From contig JAEVLN010000007.1 of the NCBI GenBank assembly GCA_018350325.1, positions 1,269,109 to 1,333,108 on the forward strand: 64,000 bases of DNA. The letters are read 5' to 3'. The translations under genes and the position numbers were made by a program. Below are positions 45,603-56,807 of the stretch, one piece after another. Source of the stretch: Globodera rostochiensis (lineage: Eukaryota > Nematoda > Chromadorea > Rhabditida > Heteroderidae). The notes under the pieces were generated by a model that was not told where the DNA came from, ran no database searches, and saw nothing but the letters and a program-made list of their open reading frames with translations. The first letter of the stretch is position 1. Each line of letters starts with the position of its first letter.

Positions 45603-46911
45603 ATCAAATTCCATACATTCAATTCAACGCCCATTTTTGCAACATTAAAGATGACGAAAAGTGATTAAAACTTTTGTGTATCAATAACAATTCAAATTTT
45701 TTGATTATACTAAACGCCAAATCTTTACATTTTAACTTGCTCAATTAGACTAAAAATTAGAGTACGGACCAAACAATAATTGTACAAAAAAACCAAAATA
45801 TTTGTACAAAAAATTGGACCCAAAAATTTTTGTTTTTGTTTGTTTGGTCAAATTGGGGCTCAACCCAAAAAAAAACCAAAACCCAAAAAATATTGTACAA
45901 ATATTTGTTTGGTCCAACGTATTTTTTGTACAAATTTTTTTGGTGTTGCCCGGTTGAATTTACAGCCCAAAAGATAACATCCTTGAGTGATTTATCAATC
46001 TTTTTTACATGAATCTTTCTAAGTAATTGATGGCCTAGTGGTTTTCTTTTCATTAACTCTTACTTTATGTCTTTGGTTCGAGCCTGCTTTAGTGCGAGCA
46101 CTTATTTATCAGTTTTCCTCTACTCACATACGCTTCCCCCCATTTAAAATTTTAAAATAAATTATCGAATATTTTTTAATTAAAATGGCGCAAAAAATGT
46201 GCCGTAATTTTAAAATTTTGTTGCAAATCACTTAACAAATTGAGTCAAAAATTCAAATTTTTTCTCGGCGTCGCCTATCGGCCAGTGTTTTCCCGGTTCC
46301 ATTTTTTCTAACGGTTCCACGGTTCCGGTTCCAAAGCGGTTCCGGATATTTTTAAACCCGAGAAAATGCAAAAAAACAAAACTTTAGGCGTAATATTTAA
46401 TGGCAAAACTTAGCATACCTCCTCCTAATACTTAAAAACTTCTATTTGATTTCTCCTTATTCTTGATAGAGTTGGCCGAGACCGGGATCCCGACCGGGAC
46501 CGGTCAGGAAATTCCCGGTTTTTTGAATCCTGATCCCGATCCTGGTTGGACCGGTTTCACCGGGAAAAATATACCCTTAAGAATAGAATTTTTGAGCGAG
46601 AAAGTCAATTTCGGAAATTCATTTATTTATTTACACACCTAAAAAATATTCCTGATTATTAGGTTTGACAGGTGGCTTACCCTGATATTAATATTTCATG
46701 AATTTGTGGTGACTGGTCAGAAAATGCGTTGAATAAAATTTTATTAAAAAATTTTAAAAAATCGAAATTCTAGGCTTTTTGTACTGTTTTACTAAATTTT
46801 TTTGTTTTTGTACAAATTTTTGGGTTTTGTCAACCCAAAAAAAACCAAAACTGTACAAATATTTGTTTGGTTAAATTGGAGCCCAACCCAAAAAAAAAAA
46901 CAATGACCAAA
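45603..46911. other. Non-coding repeat-rich stretch
   Basis: Holds AACCCAAAAAAAAACCAAAA / TTGTACAAATATTTGTTTGG repeats at 45775-45935 and again, partly, at 46795-46900. A GC-rich motif (GGCGTCGCCTATCGG) occurs near 46265, and CCGGTTCC / GACCGGGATCCC-rich pieces near 46290 and 46480. Open frames of up to 98 codons here consist of these repeats. Confidence 0.55.
46024..46103 (+). tRNA. tRNA-like A box and B box
   Basis: TGGCCTAGTGGTTTTC (A box-like) is followed by TTTGGTTCGAGCC (B box-like) at tRNA-like spacing. No paired acceptor or anticodon stems are evident, so this is a tRNA-derived repeat at best. Confidence 0.3.
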
Positions 46912-47165
46912 ACTCTCTTTTTGGCACACTATTTCTCCAAAAAATAAAATGTTCAAAAAAGTAACTAAAAAATTATTAGATGGGGTGCGTTGATGGCCAA
47001 ATTACTCTCACCGTCTGACTCTCTCTTTTTGGCACACTATTTCTCCAAAAAATAAAATGTTCAAAAAAGTAACTAAAAAATTATTAGATGGGGTGCGTTG
47101 ATGGCCAAATTACTCTCACCGTCTGACTCTCTCTCTCTTTTTGGCACACTATTTCTCCAAAAAAA
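46912..47165. repeat. Tandem duplication of about 110 bp
   Basis: Two full copies plus a partial third of CTCTTTTTGGCACACTATTT, CTCCAAAAAATAAAATGTTC and GATGGGGTGCGTTGATGGCC. The third is interrupted by the methyltransferase fragment that starts at 47174. Confidence 0.9.
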
Positions 47166-47173
47166 TAAAATTT

Positions 47174-47252
47174 GTGTGGATCACTGAAGATTTGTTGGAG
47201 TTATGCAAGCATTTCATTGGAATGTTGTGAAATGGCGTGATGTTGATGACAA
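47174..47252 (+). pseudogene. Methyltransferase C-terminal fragment
   Basis: About 78 bases match 62139-62217 of the methyltransferase-11-type gene (codons for VWITEDLLELCKHF and VVKWRDVDDK) with one base lost in the middle, which breaks the frame. Same orientation as the intact copy. No other exon is nearby. Confidence 0.85.
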
Positions 47253-47284
47253 AAATCTTCAAGTGTTTTTTGACCCAAAGCACT

Positions 47285-47385
47285 TTTCTCACGCTTTTTT
47301 GACTCCTCAACGACGAGGGTGTTCGGCACCTGCGCGACCGTGCTGAGATGGCCGTCCTGGACGCGCTGGCCGCCCCGTGAAAATT
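47285..47385 (+). other. GC-rich coding-like fragment
   Basis: A short frame reading LLNDEGVRHLRDRAEMAVLD then ALAAP and a TGA at 47379, with strongly GC-biased third positions, embedded in AT-rich DNA. Codon use is unlike any neighbour. It may be an exon scrap of a conserved gene or foreign DNA. No family recognised. Confidence 0.35.
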
Positions 47386-47957
47386 TGTTTAAAACGTGGC
47401 AATTTTCTACGCCTTTAATTTAAAGTAAAATTGCTCGAACAATCATTAACTAACATATTTATAACCACTTTTCTACCATTTCGAGCAAATTTGGCTGAGA
47501 AAGTAAGTAATTATGGGTTCCCGAAGATTCCCGCCCGCGTTTAAAATTTAGTGATTTATATTTAGGAATTTTAAGTGTCTATTCTGATCATTTTAAATAA
47601 TGTCTAAAAATTTGCTTCCAAATAGTGAAAACAATCAAAACAAAAATTGTTGCTATTCCTAAATATCAGTTTCGCGCAACATTTCATTCAAAGTACAACC
47701 AAAAAAAGTGGGTTGGTTAAGCCGGTTTGAAGAATGCATCAATTGTATGAAGCCTGCTTATCGGCATGCGGGTCGAGACTCCTCCCGACCCCCATTTTCA
47801 TGCTTTTCTCTAATCCTCGCCACATAACCAATTCTAGTCAATAGTAATTACCTATGATACATTTTTAATGTCCATAATAAAACACTATCTATAACAATCA
47901 AAAGTAAAAAAACGTTTTTAATATATTCAAAAAACCCCAAAACAACTTGTTTAGACA

Positions 47958-48380
47958 CGATCATTTTGAGCAAATTTGTGCCCACCGCCATTGCGTTTCC
48001 TTTCCCTGTATTGAAGCAGAAGCACCAATTTTTTTTCGTTTAAATGTTTTTGGATAATTTGCATATTTCATTTACATTCTGTCCAAAATAAAAAATAAAT
48101 ATAATGCATTTTATATTTTTAAACTAGGGTTAGAGCACCCCCGGGGTTGAAAGGCTGGGGATCCAGGTCGGAGAATTGCAAAATAGCCGGGGTCGGGGAT
48201 GTCGAGGACGGTACTGTCGGGGTATCGGGGTCGGGGATTGGTCCAAAATCGTCGGGTATCAGGTTCGGGGTTTTTTAAAACTATTTTCCAAAATTTTAGA
48301 GGTTTTTGTTTTTATTGAATAAGTTGATTTTTAAGTTTTTCCAACTTTATTAAGATAAAACATTAAATAATAATTAATTC
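47958..48380. repeat. Direct duplicate of the GT92b first-exon region
   Basis: Matches about 44243-44665, including the first-exon codons of the GT92b gene (minus strand, KRKKIGASASIQGKE) and the following GGGATCCAGGTCGG-type repeat. The rest of the gene is not copied. No splice partner remains, so the exon copy is a relic. Confidence 0.8.
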
Positions 48381-48711
48381 ACTCCCATGTCCCTGCCAAC
48401 TCTACCCTAAATAAAGGACAAACCTTTAAAAAAAAGACCAATCCAACCCCTGTTTAAGTGTTTTCTTTTTTCCTCTAAAAAGTATCCGCATTTTGTTTTT
48501 TCGGAAATTGCGACAATGCAAATGTTTACAATAGAAACCGGCCAATTTTTCGGGATTGGAATCCCGGCTAAATCTCACCGCATACGGCTTGAAATAGTCG
48601 GCCGGGATCCCGAAGGACCGTCAGCAAAATGGAGCCTCAATATTAGCACCATATGAAACGATAATTTTTAAATACAACTCAATCAAAAAAAAAGGTTTTC
48701 TTTATTGAAAT

Positions 48712-48801
48712 TAGAGCCCGGACCGATCGAGATCTCGTCGAGATTTCGTACCGAACCGAGTACGAGATTTGAACTATCGATCAGTCCTCAAGTCCGGGCT
48801 A
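48712..48801. mobile_element. 90-bp palindromic hAT-type MITE
   Basis: TAGAGCCCGGACCGATCGAG at the left and AAGTCCGGGCTA at the right. Flanks ATTGAAAT (48704-48711) and ATTGAAAC (48802-48809) agree at seven of eight. Full of GATCGAGAT-type palindromes. A related GATCGAGAATCTCG stretch follows to about 48998. Confidence 0.7.
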
Positions 48802-49068
48802 ATTGAAACGAAAACGAGTGGAAAATTAATTGCACAAGAACATCGTTGACCGATCGAGCCATCGAGAATCTCGAAACATCTCGAAGATTTCGAAAATTTC
48901 TTAAGATTCGAACAAATTTCGTCGATCGAGAATCTCGAAAAATCTCGACCGAGTTTAAAGAGATTCGACCGAGAATCTCGATCTGTCCGTGCTCTAAGTG
49001 AATCAAAAAATGTGAAATGTGATTTTACTCTTTGATTAGTTAATGGAGACTGGGCAAAATGTGTGAAT

Positions 49069-49236
49069 TAGAGATCGGAATTTTAAAAAAGCCGGGTACC
49101 CGGGTTTTTCTGTGAGATCCGGGGCCCGGGTCAAAAAACCCGGGTAGCCAAGAAAACCTGAGTAGCTCGGAGTTTTCAAGATCACCCGGACCGGGCTACC
49201 CTGGCCCGGAAAAACCTGTGCCCGGCCCGATCTCTA
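49069..49236. mobile_element. 168-bp hAT-type MITE
   Basis: TAGAGATCGG and CCGATCTCTA termini; flanks GTGTGAAT (49061-49068) and GTATGAAT (49237-49244) agree at seven of eight. The interior repeats CCCGGGT. Confidence 0.72.
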
Positions 49237-50089
49237 GTATGAATCATTCGTCAAATCGCGTAAAATTGCCAATTTTTTTCAACTTATAATTTAAATATTC
49301 AAAAAAATTTGGCGTTCATTTTATCGCCCTCAACTTCGGGGCTAATCATTTAGTCCATATTAGGGAACGGATTTATAGTTGACCAAATACCAAGTTAAGT
49401 TTTTGTTAAAAAGGCCAAAATAGTTTCTAAAAATGGCCTAAATAGTTTCTAAAAAGTACCAAATTTAGGACTGTAAACTGGTCCACACATTTTTTCGCAA
49501 TATTTATTAATCAAAATTCATTTTGGTGATAACAATTTCAAATCAAAAGCAATTCAGTCAAAAAGTTTTTTTTAAATGTGAAGAATTTCAAAAAATTTTA
49601 TTTTTTAGGGGTGCATTTTTCGTTTTTATTGCATTTTTCTAGAGGAATTTCCGAAACAGCCCAAAAGTTTTTTAAAACATAATTTATTTCAATTTAACCA
49701 AACAAAACAAACATTTTGATACCATTCGAAAGCGTGCGAAAGTAGAAGCCTTCAAACGAAAGCTAAGCTATTGGACAATGTCATAAAAGTTATGCCCAGG
49801 AAACGCTTTTTGGCCACAATTGGCTACAACTTTTTTGAGAATTGTCTAATAACTTCTTAGCTTCTTCGTTTGAATGCTTCTATTCATCACGCCTTCAAAT
49901 GGTATAAAAAATGTTAAAAACGATAAATGAAAAACGGAACGAGTTGAAGTGGCACGAATCGGCCCGGCACGAACCATCCTTCGTCCCAGACACCGACAAA
50001 AATGGATGAATAGAATGTTCAATTCGCGAGAAATACTTACCACAAATTTTTGGATTGTCATGGCTTTTAAAAAAAGGTGTTTACCCGAC

Positions 50090-50280
50090 GTTGAATAAAA
50101 TGCGCAAATTTGTGTAATCAATGTAAGATGTTTTTTGAATGAAATGAAAGAATTTGCATAAATTTGTGTAATCAATGTAAGATGTTTTTTGAATGAAATG
50201 AAAGAATTTGCATAAATTTGTGTAATCAATGTAAGATGTTTCTTGAATGAAATGATAGAATTTGCATAAATTTGTGTAAT
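50090..50280. repeat. 53-bp tandem repeat downstream of the left BTB gene
   Basis: Three to four units of AATTTGTGTAATCAATGTAA plus GATGTTTTTTGAATGAAATG plus AAAGAATTTGCAT. It ends within a few bases of the stop codon of the minus-strand BTB gene and may form part of its 3' untranslated region. The minus-strand open frame across it is repeat-derived. Confidence 0.85.
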
Positions 50281-50281
50281 C

Positions 50282-52090
50282 TCAATTAGTGTTGAAAAGT
50301 TCTTTATGCCGTTTATCCAAACCCTTCATTCCCTCCTCACCCATTTTGCTGTTTTCAAAATAATTGTCCATGTAATTCTCCCCGGCAATGAAAAAGTCCT
50401 CTCTGGTCATTTTCTTCAAAATTTTCTTCTGAAATAGAATTAAATTTTATTTATAATTTGCATATATTTTGGACCTTCATGGCATTGATGCCGTACTGAT
50501 GAGCCAATCGGAATTTGCCAATGGCCGACTTGTTGCTTCTCGTCATCAGAAAGTGAACGCATCGATTCACAACGGAGCCCAACAAAAATCGATTTGCCAA
50601 AGTCAAAACGTTCTCAATGCATTCGTCTGAATTAAAAGAATATTTTTGCAAGTCCATTACTAGCGGCCCATTGAGCGAACAAATTTTGGCTTCTTAAATC
50701 ACTCAGAGAGCTTGACAACGTAACACAAATTCTTATAGTGATTTTTCCAAAATTTGTTGACTCAATCAGCCGGTGCTCACTTGTCACTTAGCATGATTCA
50801 ATAGCCAAAATTCAAACTTTTTACCGTCCAAATCCACGCCATGTGAATCGATCGTTGTAATAAGTCGTTCAAAATTTCTGACGGCATCCGGAACTTCGTC
50901 GATTTGAATTTGTGCCGTTTCTTTTGCATTTTCTCCAAAAAACAAAGTTTTGAAAAATTTCGAATGAGCGGCCAGCAACTAAAATTGTTTAAAAAAGATA
51001 ATTATTTCGAAATTTAAATTGTTTAATTATAAAGAACTATTTTCAACTTTAATTTAAACTCACGTATTTGTTCACATTCACCAATTCCCCATTGATCAGC
51101 AATGCGGTGTCATACCAAACTCCGCTAAAAGGAAATTTGAACTCAGAAATGAAAAAAGGGCCGGAAAGTGTTTTGAGTTTGACCGATCAGAAGTATCTTC
51201 TGATCAGTAGGGTTTGCCAGTCTGAACTGATCAGTTTTAAAAGAAACTTACGCCATTCTGTTGGGCTCTTCAGCGTTGATAACTTTGGCTTTGAACGTCA
51301 CGGCGTCCGCCTTCTCGTCGTATAAGGCATTCTTTGGATCGAACAGTTGCTAAAACAACAAAAAAAAAAGTTAAAATCCATTTATTTTTATTCGAGCACC
51401 TCAAATTTCACAAATTTCGACCACCCGCAATTATTGTCTGTTGCGTCAAACACGCCCCTCCCTTCTCGCTGTCCGAAGCATTCAGCGGCTTCCTTGCACG
51501 AAACTACGCTGAATTGGAAAGCCGCGCGACAAGTCCAAGCATTGTCTAAAGTTTAATTTTCTAAAATTTCAACCGATTCAAAAACGGAATTAACTCTCAA
51601 TTGACCAATTCGTAGTCAGTATATCAAATAACCTATTTTCAGACAATTCCACCAATTTTGGCCAAAAAAAGCCCCTCCCCCCTATGGGTTTTGCCCATCT
51701 TGAGATGTATTTAACTTTTTTCATAGTTGAGAACGTGCAGATTTTGTTAAAAGCATGAGCAGAAAGTTAAGATCACCCACCATTTGTATCTCCACCGCAA
51801 TGCAGGTAAATGCCAACATGTGCATCACAACGTTTGATCTTTATTTGCCATGGAAGTCCTTTGATGTATTCGAATGGGTCACTGAGTACGCCCAAGGGGC
51901 CTTGCCCTTCAGAAAAAGCTCGGAAGTTCAGCATCCGGAACACAATTTGGCCGCTGCGTTTGTATTTGCCTAAAAAAGGGGAAATGCAACAAATATTGAT
52001 TTGCATATGGTTAAAAGCCATTTTACTTTTGGGTTGATCAGTCTGATCAGCACCAGAGATCGATGGAGATTGGGGTCTTAATCTTTTCAT
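50282..52090 (-). CDS. MATH-like/BTB domain protein, left copy
   Basis: Minus-strand mirror of the gene at 57841-59639. A MATH-like part gives [23 protein letters not shown] and [11 protein letters not shown], then [11 protein letters not shown] after an intron. The BTB part gives [67 protein letters not shown] and [15 protein letters not shown]. Such proteins are substrate adaptors for cullin-3 ubiquitin ligases and are expanded in nematodes. The last exon (about 50430-50282) differs from the right copy, ending [14 protein letters not shown]. Exon 1 and the exact upstream junctions are inferred. The acceptor of the third exon has shifted relative to the right copy but a TTTAG six bases upstream keeps phase. 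Confidence 0.72.
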
Positions 52091-52399
52091 TTGAATAGCC
52101 AATTAAAAAAGACCAACACTTCTGGGGCAAAATAAAGGATTTATAACGATTGCGTTGCAATTTGTTAAATTGAAAAACTTATAAGACTTCGTTTAAGGTC
52201 AGTTTCCTTTTTTTATGCCGGAATTAATACTGCAAATTGTTAACAAACCCTGCTAATTTACTTAATTTTAAAATAAAGGAGAGTATTGATTCAATTTCTT
52301 TTTAGGTATGTGCATTCAAATCGGCAAAATGGTGACCCACAAAAGTGAGGGGGGGGGGGGGAGCGGCACATTTGAAGACATTCTTATTTGTGCAATTAA

Positions 52400-53620
52400 A
52401 TATCACCTTATGAATGACGGCATTTCCTGTCAAAACCATGCGGTACTGAAAACAAATTGAATGGATAATGAAATTCAACGAGCCAACAAATCGGTTCTAT
52501 CCGTCCGAAAATAAAATTTGATCGAAAAAGCCCACCTGAAAAGTGTGATTGCTGTTGTAGACGTTATCATCGCCAAATCGGGCAAGAAATCATGACGGGA
52601 AGCCGACAATCCAGTCTCTATTCTCTCGCCAACTCTGTAAAACGGAGATTAGGTAGAATATTTATTCGCTTTATAATTGAACAAAAATCAAAAAGCACTC
52701 CCCCCCCCCCCTCCTTCCCCAAGAATGCATGGAGGAATTCAAAACGAATTGAAATTTGCCTTAAGACATTTTGAAATTGTCTAAAATTTGCCTGAGGCAA
52801 ACACAATCTCGAACTGCTTGATGTCCATGTCGTCGTCCATGGACAAAATTGCCCTGTATCGATCTCTTTGTACGGGATGAAGCGGTTGTTCAATGAATTC
52901 CGTGTGCTGTTGATGAACAGCACAGACACATGGAGGTGAGGCCATGCAGGAATGGAATATAATCGGCTGACGTCATTTCAGACGACAATCACCCGGTTCA
53001 AATGTGGCAGATTGTTCAAACAAACGTTCCAATTCTGGGAGATGCACAGATCACAGACATGATCAGGATCAAATCAATTTCATGTACATACCAACAACAA
53101 TGCTCCTGATTATACGCGAGGATCAAGACTGTAAAAATGTTCAAAATTCCTTTTTGTTTCCTCCATAAATTGTCTCCAACGAACTGGTGAACTGCTCCCG
53201 AGGTCTGTTGCCGCCCAGTGCCAACGCAAATTCTTGGCCCGAGGCAAACTGCCGATGTCGTCGGAATACGGCGATAAAGGCGGGCAAATATGATGGAGAT
53301 TCAAGCAAAAGCTGAAAACGTTCAGTTTGAATTGTTCAATCTTTGAGAAAAAAAGATCCCGTTAAAATTTGATTGATCTGATCAGAAATTTTGATAGAGC
53401 AGATCAGATAATCGAACCCAAAAATCCTGGACCAAAACAGTCATTCTCGATCAGTCTTTTTCTGATCAAACTTTGGACCTCAATGGGACCCAAATATTCG
53501 CCATCGTATGTGAAACAAATGATGGGGCAAAATGCGAACGGTGGCCAAACGCCAGTCGATCAGACGCGCAAAAGGAACGGCGCGCGGTGGGAACAAACGA
53601 CGGGGACGAAGCCTGCAAAT
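52400..53620 (-). pseudogene. Exostosin-like glycosyltransferase (GT64) pseudogene
   Basis: Pieces of an EXTL3/rib-2-like enzyme of heparan sulfate synthesis, in order on the minus strand: AVPFARLIDWRLATVRI (exostosin-type, near 53580), GGNRPREQF (near 53200), LILAYNQEH, NNLPHLNRVIVV, NSLNNRFIPY, AILSMDDDMDIKQFEIVFA with the GT64 DDD site, WRENRDWIVGFPS, GDDNVYNSNHTFQ and YRMVLTGNAVIHK at 52447-52409. Defects: TGA in place of the Trp of the VVVWN motif, a frameshift between the NNRFIPY and SMDDD blocks, and TGA in place of the Arg expected after GFPS. Intron-exon junctions (TTACAG, TTTTCAG) survive. The C-terminal end is missing past 52400. It sits between the BTB arms. The family assignment rests on several separate motifs. 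Confidence 0.65.
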
Positions 53621-54627
53621 TGGAGAATAATAATAAAAATTAGTGAAATAGGGTTGAAATCGGACGTTAGGCCTAAGATTTTCGGGGTTTCGGACAAAAA
53701 ATCCCAGCCAAAAATCCGAAATTCTAGGGCTTGGGCAAAAAACTCCCGTCCAAAAATGTTCGGGGTTTCAACCCTCAAATATATTGACGTAAGCGTAACA
53801 AAAGTGATCAGAAGGAGAAGAAGAACCGTTGCCCAGCGGTCATTCCAGATCGATCAGATGCGCGTCTTAAGAAGAGTTATGAAGAAGGCAAAATGACTGA
53901 AATTTTTGATTACTTCTTCTTTCCTCGAAGCCTGAAAAAGTCCCCAACAAACAAAACACCCCGGAATATATAAATTTTTCGTACCCTCGACAAAAAAAAA
54001 TGTAAAAGATTTTCAGTCTAATCAATTTAAACCAGGAGCAAGTATATCCGACATTACCCGATATTAACGTATCTGTCAGGGATGTAAAGAATGCAAAAAA
54101 ATAATTCCAAAAAGATTTTTGTAGACCCGGCATTCGGGTGAAGGCGGACATGCCAAGCCCTATTCCCTCCAGACACGAGTCAGATCACATTACACACACA
54201 CACACACCTGAGCATTGTTGAGTGATCTGAAGGAGGCGTGATCAACACCGCGGATTCCACTCGAATGCTAGGAAAAACGAAGAATGAATAATGTGAAGGA
54301 CTGATGATGATCCCCTTGGGGGGGGGGGATGCAACACCGCTATGGGCGGAGACAAAGTGGTGGAACGAAATGTAAGCGTGTGAAAATGAAATACAGCGGG
54401 GGATGGATGGTTAGAGCAAATGAATGTGTTGGGGGGAAGGGGTGTTTGCGAGGGAGGGGAAAAGGACGGAACGGAGGGTGGGAAACAGGGCTGGGCAAAA
54501 TTTCGGATTTCGAATATTTCGGAAATTTCGGGATTTTTGGGTGTTTCGGATTTCGGGTTTCAGAATTTGAGTCAAATTTCGGATTTTACACCCTTAAGAA
54601 TGTGACTTTTGAAGTAAACCTATTTTT
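53621..54627. other. Non-coding, low-complexity pieces
   Basis: No gene supported. There is a short (AC)n run near 54194, a G run near 54317-54330, a G-rich stretch 54400-54480, and TTTCGGATTTCGG repeats 54500-54590. A 175-codon plus-strand open frame at 53369-53896 runs antisense to the GT64 pseudogene. Confidence 0.5.
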
Positions 54628-54700
54628 TGTTGTGGTGTAATGGTTAGTGAAGGGGCCAGATAAATGTTTAGTGGGGGTTCAGATCCCCGACTATGTCAAC
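54628..54700 (+). tRNA. tRNA-like sequence
   Basis: A box-like TGGTGTAATGGTTAGTGA and a well-paired T arm (GGGGG TTCAGAT CCCCG), with GTTG/CAAC ends about 72 nt apart. The anticodon arm does not fold convincingly. It resembles the relic at 286-362 in sequence. Confidence 0.4.
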
Positions 54701-54859
54701 ATTTTTCCGATTTGAACGATTAATATTTGTAATTCAAGTACAAGATTTAGCAAATTTCTTAATTTTTTTTTTGTTGCAAAAAACTCAAACACCGCACATT
54801 CCCTCATTTTTCTCTTTCTCTGTCACTTCCTTCATTCCTTTCACTTTCTACGCTCCCAT

Positions 54860-56798
54860 GGCGCCACTACAACTCGCCTATGTAACATTTCGCCTACACA
54901 GCCAAAAGGCAACATTTCGCCTACAAAGCCAAAAAGCAACACTTCGCCTACGCAACATTTCGCCTATTTACATTTCGCCTACACAGCCAATAGGCAACAT
55001 TTCGCCTACAAGGTTAAAATATTACAACTCGCCTACGCAACATTTCGCCTATGTTACATTTCGCCTACCCAGTCAAAAAGCAACATTTTGCCTACAAATT
55101 TAAAATTTTTTTAAATTATTTTCTATGACAAACGATTAGGCATTTTGCAATGCGCAAAGAATTAAAGCTTCAATTTTATTAACTCATCCCATTGGCAACA
55201 AAGAAATGATACAAAATGGATAATTGAATAGATTTTGGTAATAGAATGATAAAAGATACCGGCATAAAAGGTGAGAAAAGCGAATAGTGTGGAAGAAAAG
55301 AAAAATCACTGAGATAATATCTGGGATAATAAATGGTGAATAAGAAAATAGCTCTCTCTTAAAATATGGATGGAGTTCTTAGATAACAATTTTTTTTCAA
55401 GGGGTTTAATGTTTGGCACCTGTGTATGGAAACGATGGCGAAACGACTTGTTTGATCACTTGAAAAACTTCCTCGTAATATTTTCGATGTTTCCCCGGTA
55501 GTAGTGCGTGAACACACACAACCATCCTCTTCCGAACTGATGCCCCAATCACCAAACATTGTTTCCATTGAGCCGGTGTACACTTAAAAGTTCCATCTAT
55601 GTGCCAACTTTTTTCTTTACTCAGGACATCCAGCAACTAAAAAATAAATTTTGTTTTATTAAGTGATTAAGCTAACTTTTGGAATCGCAAAAACCAGCAC
55701 GACGTCGCCTTGATTTGGTCGCGAAATCCTGCTGTCATATAAAAGCATCGATTCACCATCCTTGATAATGAGAGCATCAGAAAGTTTAATTGTAAGTGGG
55801 TTTGCTGAATTGACATTACCAAACACTTTTGCCTTTTCACTAAATTTACACCATTCAAAAAACAAATGCATAAGAATTTACCGTCTCAACATTTGTCGAA
55901 GTGCAATGTCTGTGCCCATCTCCACAAAAACCTCGCAGTTGACGTCCTTCCTTTGTTGCGCGAAAATTTTTGATGGTTTTGCGTTTGGTTCTTCTTGTAT
56001 CTTCCTTTTCAGAGCCTGTTTTTTGGAATCAGCCTAAAATTTATTTGTTATTACTAAAGGTAATGCTTTTGGTTACTTCTTTTCGCGCAGGATCCGGGAG
56101 ATGGTTGTGCTCGTGTTGTCCGACATGACCAAAGGCTTTATCGTCTCTTCTTTCTAGTATTCGCAAGGTGCCCTTGCATTTTCGGTCACTGCAACGCCAC
56201 GATAAGGAATGCGCAGCGTTGTGCAAATAACGAAACCCTGGAATTTTAGGTAATTGTTGTTAAAATGCTTAGACATACCTTTATACCAAGCGCACTCCTT
56301 TCCCCGTATCGTCTTTCCAAGTTCAAATTCAACGGGCTCCAAGTTTTCGTCTCCAACAGAAGCGATCGGCGAATCTTGATGAAGTATTGACTGATTTGTT
56401 TCTCCGTCTTCTCGGACTGTACTTTGCTCTGCCGCAATGTATTGCTTCTTATTCTTCTGCAGGCTCTCAACTTTGTTGCGCATCAATTTTTCAAGATTCA
56501 TTTTTCTTTATCTATAAGTAATTAGGTATACGTGTGTGAAGATGGATTTATACAATGCTTTTGCTTTTGATCTAGCCAAATAAGCCTTAAATTTGTCAAA
56601 GGAAATGTTAAAAATTGAAATTTTAAAATTTGTAGGCGAAATGTTGCTTTTTGACTGTGTAGGCGAAATGTTGTGTAGGCGAGTTGTAACATTTTAACCT
56701 TGTAGGCGAAATGTTGCCTTTTGGCTTTGTAGGCGAAATGTTACGTAGGCGAAATGTTGCGTAGGCGAAATGTTACATAGGCGAGTTGTACAGCAGCG
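54860..56798 (-). mobile_element. Mutator-like element (MULE) with 9-bp target duplication
   Basis: 1,939 bp flanked by CGCTCCCAT at 54851-54859 and 56799-56807. Both ends carry inverted arrays of TACAACTCGCC and AACATTTCGCCTAC units (left 54868-55100, right 56625-56790), about 170-230 bp long. The minus strand encodes a MULE transposase with a FLYWCH-type finger. The 9-bp duplication is the Mutator hallmark. Confidence 0.93.
55406..56501 (-). pseudogene. MULE transposase with FLYWCH-type zinc finger, C-terminally truncated
   Basis: Begins MNLEKLMRNKVESLQKNKKQ. A FLYWCH-like finger spans two exons (FELGKTIRGKECAWYKG, then FRYLHNAAHSLSWRCSDRKC, with H-x-H in GQHEHNHLPDP). The middle (QALKRKIQEEPNAKPSKIF) is followed by LYDSRISRPNQGDVVLVFAI and the transposase core start SWHIDGTFKCTPAQWKQCLV, whose Asp is the first DDE residue. 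The reading ends at 55406, soon after PYTGAKH; the second and third catalytic residues have no room before the terminal repeat, so the enzyme is incomplete. Introns at about 56270, 55870 and 55650 have GT-AG ends. Confidence 0.82.
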
Positions 56799-56807
56799 CG
56801 CTCCCAT

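Noticed and set aside
45757..46053. 98-codon minus frame, Lys/Asn/Phe-rich
   Set aside because: Built from AACCCAAAAAAAAACC and TTGTACAAAT repeats that also occur at 46800-46900.
53369..53896. 175-codon plus-strand open frame
   Set aside because: Antisense to exostosin-like motifs on the minus strand, rich in Lys/Arg and without any domain. Most likely a shadow.
54329..54640. 103-codon Gly/Arg-rich frame
   Set aside because: Derived from a G-rich low-complexity stretch and TTTCGGATTTCGG repeats.
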